64,000 nucleotides of DNA, from the NCBI RefSeq assembly GCF_009727055.1, contig NC_052352.1:25222363-25286362 (forward strand), read 5' to 3'. This DNA is from Benincasa hispida (lineage: Eukaryota; Streptophyta; Magnoliopsida; Cucurbitales; Cucurbitaceae). The notes below the pieces were generated by a model, which worked only from the letters and a program-made list of their open reading frames with translations, had not been told where the DNA came from and made no database searches. Shown one piece after another: positions 36,025-45,911 of this stretch. The stretch's first letter is position 1, and every line of letters begins with the position of its first letter. The position numbers were made by a program, and so were the translations under genes.

Positions 36025-37327
36025 AAAGGAACTCTTATTCAAGAGTACCTACGAGCGGAAGCGGATCTTTCCAATTCACTATGACAAAATTTCCACATAT
36101 ACATTTACACATACTAAAATGCATTCATAGTGCTAAAGAGATCGAGAGATCATACCAGTTAAAGACTTCTTCTTCACAACAAATCTCGTATTTGCTGAGA
36201 TGGTAAGCTATTGCTCAGCAAAATCCAATCATCTACCTCGAACAGTCTCCACACGAGCAAAAGGAAACGGAGATGTCACCACCACTCAGAGCCCTCAGTA
36301 TTCTTGGAGTGAGAATCCAAAGGGTAGGCTTTGTTCGGATTTAGTAGAGGGAAGGAGGAAGAGAGATTGTATACAACTATCAAGCAAGTGAGAGATGGGC
36401 TCGTCTATCGTATAGACAAAATGCTTGATCGTTTAGGTGAAGTATACGATCATGAAGGAAAAAGGTAAGTGATCATCTAAACGATCGTGTAGGAAAAGGT
36501 AAGCGATCGTCTATACGATCGTTTAGTAAATATCGGACGTTAAACAATTGCTTAGGAAAAAGGTAAATGATCGTTTAGTAAATAGCACGCGTGGGTGTAA
36601 TTGTTAAGCGATCGCTTAGCACTATCTTATAGGTAAGCGATCGTGCAGACAATATCATATAGACATAGATTTTCTAAGCGATGACACACTTCAACACAAT
36701 GACTGCGCATACCATGCTTAACACACCATGAGCTATTTATGCGTCTTAAAGTAATCTTTCAACTTACTCATCCATTATTAAAATAGAAGAGACGCTGTCT
36801 CATTTCCCTTTTAACTGTCCAATTAATAGACAATGAATATGATCACATCATATTCATAACTTATGAATTAATATCATATATTAATCATAGTATTTTTCCT
36901 CCACTAGATATAAATCATATTTATATCAAATTTCTTCTAAATTAATATATTTCATACATAAAGTTAATTATATCATATAATTAACTTGTTCAATTATATC
37001 ATATATAATCAACTCCCTCTTGTCAATTTGAACATTTTAAACTGACCCAAAAACTAACTATCAACTTGTATCCAAGCTACCAAGGGGACCTTATGGACCT
37101 ATGGCTCAAAGCTTCAACGGTACATGAATAGCTGACTAAACCCTTTAGTCACGATATCCACCATCTTTTAACTGCCAGACATTCCACTAAAGACCGATAG
37201 TTGAACTCTTCTTTCCATAGATATATTTCTATGTCCATTGGATATAACCAATCATCAGTACGAATACCCTTCACAGATGCTCGTAATTACAGCAGGCCAA
37301 TTAACCGTTTTGTCCCTATAATTATAT
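36025..37327 (-). repeat. Truncated long LTR, minus orientation
   Basis: Read on the minus strand this is the 3' 1.3 kb of the long LTR, with the 3' end near 36025 (complement of ctcttattcaagag) and the last matching motif near 37300 (complement of gtttt.tcccta.aattat). The first 350 bp of the LTR are missing and no target duplication is visible. It carries the densest CGATCG-word block in the window (36420-36680). It lies opposite to the LTR at 34073-35738, with only about 285 bp between them. Confidence 0.78.
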
Positions 37328-38600
37328 TACTAATGTAGGTTTTACCTAGAAATGAGCTATTATTTCCCCCCAAATGACCTACTGTAAAGCTACATTAGCT
37401 CATCTGAATTCTTGTAATAACTTCACCCTTACAGAATTCAGCATGTCTCTGGAACAACTAGAGTTTCTGCTCAAAGCATCGGCTACCACATTAGCTTTAC
37501 CGGGATGGTAATCAATGGCACAATCATAATCTTTAATTAACTTCATCCATTGTCTCTGTCTCATATTTAACTTATTCTGATCAGATATATATTTCAAACT
37601 CTTATGATCTGTTAATATATGACATTTTTCACCATATAAGTAATGCCTCCATATCTTTAATGCTAGCATAACAGCTGCTAATTCCAAATCATGAGTAGGA
37701 TAATTACCTTCATGTTTCTTTAGCTGCATGGAAGCATAAGCTATAACCTTACCATCTTGCATCAACACACATCCTAATCCATGTCTAGATATGTCACGGT
37801 AAATCTTGAATTCTTTTCCTAACACTAGAAGAGTTAAGATTGACACAGTCACCAATCTTTGTTTCAAATCCTGAAAACTTTATTCGCAGTTATCTGTCCA
37901 TTCAAATTTAGCATCGTTTCTGGTCAAATTGGTCAATGGAAGGGCTATTTTCGAGAAACCCTCCACAAACCTCCTGTAGTAACCTGCCAAACAAAGAAAA
38001 CTACATACCTCTGTGACTGAGGTATGTCGTTCCCATTTTGACTACAGCCTCGATCTTTTGAGGATCAACGCTGACACTTGCTGCAGACACCACATGTCCT
38101 AGAAATACCACTTAGTCTAGCCAGAATTCACATTTGCTGCACTTATCATATAACTGTTTCTCACGTAGTATTTGCAATACTATCCTCAGATGCTCTACAT
38201 GTTCTTCTTTACTTCCCGAATACACCAAGATATCATATATAAAAACTATCACAAATTGATCTAAGTATGGATGAAATATCCTGTTCATCAAATCCATAAA
38301 TACTGTTGCGACATTAGTTAGGTCGAATGGCATAACTAGAAGCTCATAATGCCCATATCTAGTTTGAAACTCGGTCTTAGGGATATCTAACTCCCTAACC
38401 TTCAACTGGTGGTAACCTGTTCTTAGATCAATCTTTGAAAATACTTACGCTCCCTTTAGTTGATTAAACAAGTCATAAATACGAGGTAACATATACTTAT
38501 TTCGTATAGTTTCCTTGTTTAATTGCTTGTAGTTGATACATAATCAGATTGTGCTATTTTTATTCTTCACAAATAAAACTGGTGCTCCCTAAGGTGACAC
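37328..38600 (-). pseudogene. Ty3/gypsy RT-RNase H remnant (element G, part 1)
   Basis: Minus-strand RT lies at 38112-38580 (…[15 protein letters not shown]…) and its catalytic motif reads FIYDILVYS. The first Asp of the usual DD pair is changed to Tyr (codon 38235-38237), which would abolish catalysis. RNase H lies at 37400-37867 (…[17 protein letters not shown]…, TDHKSLKYI, …[23 protein letters not shown]). The two are joined by a frameshifted stretch at 37870-38110. The N-terminal RT edge dissolves near 38600. Confidence 0.9.
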
Positions 38601-38928
38601 ACTAGCTATGCGATGAATGCTTACCATGCAACGTACTTTAAACGCTTATGTTATGAACTGGCTATGTTGTACGTGTTAACACATAGCATCACTGAGTCAG
38701 CTACTTGCTTGTTCTTCTATGTAGCTGCCTACTTATCCATCCACAATACCATTCCAAATTCAAAACCCCATATTTCATAATTTTGATTTCAACATTCGTT
38801 TAACTAAACTCTTTTCAAAGAAAATGCTCATAAACATCTTAATTTTTGCTTACCTTATAATTTGAGCACTATTTCCTCCAGAATCAATCGAAAATCCCTC
38901 AAATTCTCCTTTAGTTAGTCGAGCATTC
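38601..38928 (-). repeat. Unclassified, probably gypsy LTR-like DNA
   Basis: No coding sequence. The C/A-rich composition and phrases such as 'ccaaattcaaaaccccatatttcataattttg' are like LTR ends of gypsy elements, and similar DNA resumes after the next LTR fragment (40440-40990). I infer that one gypsy LTR-like stretch was split by the copia LTR fragment. Confidence 0.3.
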
Positions 38929-40400
38929 ATGTGGAGACATGTGAGTGAGGGCATCCTATACAAAGGATGTTTGCATAAGACCAGACCACGCTAGAGTCAC
39001 TTTTCTTTATAACGACCATTTACTTCTAAAACTGACTATTTCAATTTGATGACCTAAGGTAACTCGATCTCAATCCGGAGCTAATTATGAACTCCATTTA
39101 TTTGGGATTATCATTTAATTTGTATGGGTGAGAGTGGCTCAACATAGCCGCATAATAAGCCTCCCATTTTAAGGCAAAGATCGGATAGATAGCTAGGGAC
39201 ATAGTCCTGCAAGACATAATTCTTTCCTACCTGTCTTATGGTTAGCAGATAGGGGTTTCCCTTAAATTTGATTCCTGGTCTTGAACAAAGGCCCCACCCT
39301 TTTGTGACTGAGAGGAATTCGGTTTATTGGTAGAACCATAAACTAATTGTTCATTAGAGGATCAATAGAGACTTAAGGAGCAAGATGTATTGCAGGAGTA
39401 AAACGGTAAATTTGAATTAGATGTAAATACGAATGACCTATGAAGGATCGACTTACTGATTATGGTTAAATCAAGTGGACAGAAATATATCTACAGTGAG
39501 AAAAGTGCAACTACTGAGCTATAGTGGTATGTCTCGATAGTTAACGAATAGTGATTAATTCGATTTAAAGAGTTTAGCCAATTAATCTCAAATCATTGGA
39601 GCTTATGATCTGTAGGTCCATTAGGTCCCTCTATTAGCTCATAAAAGGATTAAACCTTAGGATAGCGTGTTGAGAGAATTTGAAATGTTCAAACCCAGTT
39701 TAGGGTTTGTATTGTTTTATTTGATATAATTGATGTTTAATTATTGAATTAAACGTTACGGTTTTAGATAATTGAAAATATTTAAATATGATTTAAATAT
39801 TTAATTAGGCGTTATATTAATTTAATATTTGATATTAAATTGATTGATTAAATTAGTTTAATTATTTATCCAAATTACTTTATTAAATTTATGTAATTCA
39901 AAATTATGAAATTGGTTAATTAAATTTGATTTTATGAAATTTAAAATTATAAAATTTATTTAATTAAAATTGAATTTGAAATTTAGTTTGAAAATAAGTT
40001 TTATATTTAAAATTAATCCAAATTCACCATTATCAACAACACCTCATGCCACTTATTTGAATGGAAAATGAAGTGGCAATTTCATGTGAAGTCTTAATTG
40101 CATGTTAAAGAACTATAATATGAGGTTTTGAATTGATTTTCATGGACATGCAATCTGAAATTTTAAAAGAGAAAAATTATGGAATTTTTCCTCTACACTC
40201 CAACTCTAAAAACCACGTCAATTCCCTCTCAATTTGAGTTCCACCACTCAATCTAATACCTGAGATTAGTAGAGAAGACTCTTGTGGTTGCATAGTTTGA
40301 AGAAGAAACTTGTGGTGAATTCAAGTAATTCAAAGAAAACATCAAAGATATTCATTAGAAATTTATTGAAAACCATGAACATGCATGTTTTTTTAGCTAA
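38929..40400 (+). repeat. Internal fragment of a long copia LTR
   Basis: Begins at the LTR-internal motif 'cattcatgtggagacatgtgag' and runs through 'gggtgagagtggct', 'ttcattagaggatcaat', 'cagaaatatatct' and 'cattggagctta', as in the other long LTRs. Roughly 290 bp at the 5' end and 250 bp at the 3' end are missing. It has no CGATCG block, so it belongs with the B/F subtype. It is strongly diverged. Confidence 0.7.
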
Positions 40401-41735
40401 AATTGATGTAGTTGGAGTCCTTAGATCCTTAATTACTTCCACATGTTGAATGTCAACTCCATCATGCAAGGCTACCACCTGACTTACTTACCCGTTAATT
40501 AAGCTGAATTCCTCAGCTTAAGCTTGATCGCATGGCCTTGTAGCTACCAAGAACTTCTCCCTTAAACGCTGATCATCTGCCGCATCTCTCGTCAGCTTAG
40601 CCCTTAACAATGGTATACGAAGTTGGTCGCATAAACCCTACATACCACTTGCTATACTTTGCCATAATGCCCTTCTTGAGCCTTTGGCCACATCATTCAC
40701 CAAGCTGGCCGCATGATGCCTACCAGTTCCAACGCATGGAACCCTCTCCTCCCTGAGAACCTAGCGTTCCATACTTAACATTTTTCTGGTTTATCATTGA
40801 TAAACTTCTCCGACTCCCTACGCATTCACCGTGTTACAACTTGAACGTATATAATTATAATACTTAAGAAAATTTTCTTCTCGTATATTTTAGACGCATC
40901 ATTCACTATACATAACTACTTTTCTGTTAACGTTAATTCACCTCTTAACTCATAATTAAGAGGTCTTAAATTTGATTAACTAATGAAACAAGTTCAGGGG
41001 TTTACAGTAGTTATCCATGACTGAACAAAGATTTTGCTGGCTAAGGTTAAGGTATTGTGTGGCTTTTTTTTTCTGTACATTATGTTTCCATGATTCAATC
41101 AAATATTTCAGTTGCATGGCTCAATCGGGCTATGCAACATTATTTTCTAGTACAAGTTATTTGTTTTTTAATACTTGCTTATACTGTGTCTGCTTTTTTT
41201 AAAGGTCACTTCTCGTTAGAGCAAGCATTTTCTTTAGAGGTTGTCATGAATTTTTCATGTATTCATTTTTCTAAAAAAACATATTTTTTTTAGTTTGTTA
41301 AACTGTTATATGAATTTAGAATTGTTTTCCTAGGTTTTTGGTCGGGTAGTTTAGAGTTTATCAAATAGTGTTTTTAGTTTGTTAGATTTGTTTTTAAAAA
41401 TACACCATGATAATAGGGATTCGACTGGTGGGGCAAATTTGTCCATTTTGTAGATTTTAGAAAGCAATATATTTAGTCCTTGGGCTATTAATCAACCTTC
41501 AAATTAAAGGATTGGGCCCATGATCTAGCATTAGAAAGATCTAATAAGGCCCAATCTTGTCCAGTCCATTCTCAGCCCAGCTCATCCGAAAATTTGAAGG
41601 GTTAATTACAAGAATATGTTATTTGGAATTTGTATTTGAATATCTATATCTATATCTATCTATATAAATATATATATCAAGCTATTTCAAGCCCAAGCTA
41701 TCTTATTTTAGTTTTTTTAAAAAATAAAAACGTAT
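40401..41735. other. No gene recognised; mixed repeat remnants
   Basis: The 40440-40990 part is C-rich and LTR-like (possibly gypsy). Between 41000 and 41440 there are T-rich ORFs with no domain. A GGCCCA/TGGGCC-rich phrase occurs at 41485-41580. A (TATC/TATA)n microsatellite lies at 41639-41680. Confidence 0.45.
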
Positions 41736-42090
41736 TGTTGATTAATTATGTATTATAAATATCATAATATATGTGTAAAGTAGATACCCATAGTTAATGT
41801 CAAAAGATCAAGTGGCATTTGTCCATTACTCCATGTGTAGATCATGTGTCATAAAGTTACACATGATTAGTGTCCAAAATTTCTATAAATAGTGGTCATT
41901 AATGGTCTTTGTAGAGAAGTGAAATGAGAAATCCAAAAAGTTTGGAAATATTATTGGGAAAATTTTGTAAATTTTTAATTTCCAATATAATGTTATTTTA
42001 TTATTTTATTTCATTTTAATATATTATATTATATTTTTCTCGATATCCATGTTCTAGTTGCACCTCATTATGCTCCTTAATTTTACAATA
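41736..42090 (+). repeat. 5' LTR of copia element D
   Basis: Starts TGTTGATTAATTATG and matches the 3' LTR at 48669-49118 from 'tattataaatatcataatat' onward, including the TATA word 'ctataaatagtggtcatta' and the 3' part 'ccaatataatgttatttta'. It is 355 bp against 450 bp for the 3' LTR. The difference includes a deletion of about 70 bp near the 5' end and one of about 20 bp around 'gccacatctagtgg'. No matching target duplication was found. Confidence 0.8.
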
Positions 42091-42106
42091 CGTTATCAAC
42101 ACGAAC
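42091..42106 (+). other. Primer-binding-site-like sequence of element D
   Basis: Directly after the 5' LTR the sequence reads cgttatcaacacgaac. Many plant copia elements carry a related 'ttatcagcacga' word here, thought to pair with an internal part of initiator tRNA-Met. The assignment rests on position and resemblance. Confidence 0.5.
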
Positions 42107-42243
42107 TTCTGTCGTTTCCCTCCTGAAGGTAGGTTCTAAAGGTAGTTTTTTTCCTCTTTCTGTTATGATCAATAAATTAAATATTATTTTATATGTTTGA
42201 TATATGTTAAATTTCTAATATAAATAAAATATTTCCTGATAGT

Positions 42244-43290
42244 GTTACCACGACAAACTTTATAAAAATAGAATTCACAGCCCTTGACATTAATGGTAAT
42301 AATTATTTGTCAATAGTGCTTCATGTTGAGATACATTTGAACGCCATGAATCTTGGAGAAACAATTAAAGAAGAAAATACAACGACCAATCAAGAAAAAA
42401 AAAACAAAGGTCGTGATTTTTCTTCGTCATCATCTTCACAAGAGGTTGAAGATAGAGTATTTAACAGTAAAAGATCCTGACATCTTGTGAAATAATTTGA
42501 AGGAAAGATATGTAATAAAAAAATAGTTATTCTTTTTAAAGTTTGTTATAGATGATTGCATTTGAGACTCGAAGATTTTAAATAATTAAGTGATTACAAC
42601 TCTGCATTATTTAAAATTAGATCAAAATTGTTGTTATGTAGAGAGAAATTACTGATGCGGACATGTTAAAGAAAACATTTTCTACTTTTGCAGTAGTAAT
42701 ATCGAGAAAAAAGTTTTAAAAAGTATTATGAACTCATCTCATGTCTCATTGTAGCTGAACAAAATAATGAGTTATTAATGAAAAACCATGAATCTCAACC
42801 AACTAGAACAATATCAGTTATTAATGAAAAACCATGAATCTCGACCAACTGGAACAATATCATTCTCTTAAGTGAACGATGTGAATTTTAACAATAATCG
42901 TGGTCGAAGTCGTGACCGTGGAAGAGGAAGAAATAATCATCGTGATGGTCGTTATAATTATTCAAATTTCAAAAGAGCCCCTCGAAATGATGATCATAAA
43001 GGAAAGACTCCATAAGATAAACATTCAAAAGATGATGCACAAAAATGCTTCCGATGTGGTATGACTAGGCATTGATCATGAATTTTTCATATATCAAAAT
43101 TTTGATATGTATTAAGCTTCCCTGAAGGAAAAGAGAAAAATGTAGAAGCAAAGATAATGAAATATTTGACCCACCCAGTATGACAAATTCAGATGTGGCA
43201 AACTTCTTCGAATATCCTGAAGAGAAAATTGACCCCATTGATGGAATAACAAGTGTTTCTTTTGATTTTGAGAATATCTAAGGATTAATG
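42244..43290 (+). pseudogene. Copia gag remnant (element D)
   Basis: The frame from 42244 (…EFTALDINGNNYLS…LHVEIHLNAMNLGETIKEEN) is a copia gag N-terminus; the start Met is not visible. Later parts lie in shifted frames. An Arg/Gly-rich stretch (GRSRDRGRGRNN) lies at 42900-42935. The zinc knuckle starts at 43046 (CFRCGMTRH) and is cut by TGA at 43073-43075, where Trp is usual. A short C-terminal part (NFFEYPEEKIDPID) ends at a stop near 43280. A 46-bp tandem duplication at 42771-42862 shifts the frame. Confidence 0.82.
42771..42862 (+). repeat. 46-bp tandem duplication in element D gag
   Basis: Two adjacent copies (42771-42816 and 42817-42862), both 'gttattaatgaaaaaccatg…' to '…acaatatca', differ at two bases. 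The unit length is not a multiple of three, so it breaks the gag frame. Confidence 0.85.
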
Positions 43291-44065
43291 TTGTTGTTAT
43301 TGTTTAGTTTTTTTTGTTTTAGTTTTAGTTTTTATTTTTGGTTTTTTAATCTATCTTTCATGTTTTTTTAGGTTAAACTTTTGTATTTCAAGTTTTGTTT
43401 ATCTTATTATAATTATTTTGTTTAATGAAGAATCATGGATAGTTTTCGTATGTACTCTTGAATAATGATGAAAAAATGAGGAATGAAGATCTATGTTTGG
43501 CAGTACAACTACACATATAATACTTACAAGTAAAAAATATTCTTCCAAACTGACAATGTTGGAAGAAAAAGTAATACGATACAAGGTTTTGCAAATTTAG
43601 TTGAAGGATTTGGAAAAGCAACCTAGAGGAACAAAATTTACCTCAATACATCATTTTTTAGTCAATCAAAGATAAATCTAATAAGTTTTAAAGATTGTTG
43701 CAATGGTCATCATATTGAGGCTGATAGAAAGAATAATATGGAGTATCTTTATATCATATCTTCTGTTTCACATGAAAAACACATACTAGAAAAGTTGTCT
43801 GCTTTATCTTCTGGATTATATTATACTCATATACGTATAATTGAAACATATGAAACAATGAACCTGAAGTTCATGAATCCAGATATATTTGTTATTTGGC
43901 ATGATAGATTAGGTCATCCAAGATCTATAATGATGAGAAGAAGATTCTTCAATCAAGTGAATTATCATGTGATGCTTGCTTTCAAGGCAAGTTAATAATT
44001 AGACCATCACCAGCTAAAGTGGGAACTGAATCACTTGCAGTTTTAGAACGAATCCATGGTGATAT
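43291..44065 (+). pseudogene. Copia protease/pre-integrase remnant (element D)
   Basis: A T-rich stretch (43290-43420) has no coding match. From 43430 degraded protease-region sequence appears (NEDLCLADTTTHIIL in frame near 43480; the usual Asp-Ser/Thr-Gly is not intact). The pre-integrase domain with the HHCC zinc finger follows at 43738-43995 (…MEYLYIISSVSHEKHILEK…, IWHDRLGHP; the Cys pair is in 'CDACFQGK' in a shifted frame near 43970-43990). The reading ends at GATAT, where a solo LTR is inserted. Confidence 0.8.
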
Positions 44066-44522
44066 TGAATGAACCATTGCATGTCCTTGAACGGAAAACA
44101 GGATCGAACCCAAATCCCAAAATTTACAGAATTATGAATTCTACAGAAACAAGAAACAATATCATCATGCATTTAAGAAGAAAATATTGCATGCTAAAGA
44201 AAATTTACATAAGAATGAGTTCAAAAATTCTTACCTTTGAAGATCAATCTTCAAATGAAAAACCCTCGAACTGAAAGGAACACCACTACGATGGAGACTT
44301 CTATATTCTCTAGATGAGAATCTAAGAGGTGTGGTCTTTAGCTATTTTGGAAAAGATGGATTTTGAGAGAGATGAGAGGAAGTGATGATGGAGAAATCAA
44401 ATCTCAGAACACTTTTTGTGATTCACTATGTTTGCTGTAATTCTCCGTAAAAGCCAGAAGAAGAAGAAGCCTAATCCCCAAAAACACAACCACCTTACCA
44501 CTCACACGTTGTGAGTTGAGAG

Positions 44523-44772
44523 AGAATAGGGGAGGGAGGTTATTTCCCTCTCATCAAATTTTAAAATTAAAAAATAAATTAATTTTAATTTATAATTAAA
44601 ACCATCATATATATATATATATGCTGTCTCTTATACACATCTAGATGTGTATAAGAGACAGGAATAAGATAGGGAAGTTATTTCCATCCCATCAAATTTT
44701 TAAAAATAAAAATAAAAATAAAATTAGTTAATTTTAATTTATAATTAAAACCATCATATATATATATATATG
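44523..44772. repeat. Direct repeat pair flanking the adapter-like insert
   Basis: Left copy 44523-44623 and right copy 44662-44772 both run from 'gaata.g…agg' through 'ttatttcc…cccatcaaat' and 'ttaattttaatttataatta' to an (AT)n run. They differ by substitutions and indels, so they look like two different members of the LTR family joined at this point rather than a simple duplication. Confidence 0.75.
44624..44661. other. Tn5 mosaic-end pair (library junction adapter)
   Basis: The 38 bases are two 19-bp Tn5 mosaic ends head to head: CTGTCTCTTATACACATCT (44624-44642) and AGATGTGTATAAGAGACAG (44643-44661), both exact. This is the circularisation junction of transposase-based mate-pair libraries. 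It has no place in a plant genome and is best read as unremoved adapter built into the assembly. Confidence 0.95.
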
Positions 44773-45911
44773 TTATATCATATATAACATACAACCTATA
44801 GCTTAATATTGCATCATTTACAATATAACCTATAGTTTTTATTCTCTCATTAATGACATTTAATATAAATCTCATTTATATTAAATTTAATTTATGAATC
44901 AAATTCATATAATTAATATTTGAATCATATTTAAATATTTATTTCCTCTCAAATAAACTTTATATTTTAATGTATCAAATACATTATAGTAATTATATCA
45001 TATATAATTATATTAAATTAATTATATCACATATAATTAATTTCCTCAATCAATTTAAACAATTCAAATTAATCTAAAAATAGATTCTCATTAATTCCCA
45101 TTGAGCTATAGAGAGGACCTCATGGACCTATAGCTTGAAGCTTCCATGATACATGAATTATCATTAAACTCCTTTAATTAAATTATTTACCATCCATTAA
45201 CTGTTAGACACCCCACTAAAGACTGACAGCTGCACTCTTCGCATTACAGATATATTTCTGTGTCCATTGAATATAACCAATCAACAGTATGATGACCCTT
45301 CATAAATTGCTCGTAAGTACAATTGGGTCATTTTGTCCCTATAGTTACATCTAACTCCTTAAGTACCGCCACTCTCACCCATACCAATCAAAGGACCTCC
45401 TAAATAGGCAGGAGTTCACAGCTTACTCTGGATTCAGGTCATGTTATCTATGGTCATCCTTGTGAAATGTAAGTCTCTATTATGAATGACGTTATCTAAT
45501 GAGACTAAAAATTTTATGATCCTGTCTTATACAAACTCCTTTGTATAGAATACCCCCGCTTACATGTCTCTACATGAATGATCGGGATTATATCATTTGT
45601 AGCACTTTACAACGATTGTAACATCTACAAAGTGAGTCATACTCGTAGTGTCACCAAGATAAGGTATTCAGCCTGATCCATCTACTACAGACCATTTAGG
45701 TTATCACTTAAATATGATCCACCCGTATATCTCTACATACATGTTTAAGCTACAAGATGACCTTAGATGTTAGTTTATTGGTTTGTGGGTTTAATGCAAT
45801 TAAATTTCAAATAAAATATCACATATTTTATTAGATAAATAAAATATTTGTACAATACAATTGCAAACTATAGGACCCTACGAGATTTAGAGTATCAACC
45901 CTAATAGATAT

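Larger units (their letters stand above)
44066..45906 (-). repeat. Solo long LTR in element D with GATAT target duplication
   Basis: In minus orientation this is a complete long LTR. Its 3' end is at 44066 (complement of gcaatggttcattca) and its 5' end at 45906 (complement: TATTAGGGTTGATACTC, a decayed TGTTGGGG start). Perfect 5-bp repeats GATAT flank it at 44061-44065 and 45907-45911, and removing it with one GATAT restores the integrase text of element D. There is no internal region, so it is a solo LTR. It lacks the CGATCG block. Its apparent length (1841 bp) is inflated by an artefact at 44624-44661. Confidence 0.85.

Noticed and set aside
44624..44661. A real Tn5-type transposon end or a bacterial insertion in the plant genome
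   Set aside because: The two ends are head to head with nothing between them, exactly the library junction adapter. A true insertion would enclose cargo and leave a 9-bp duplication.
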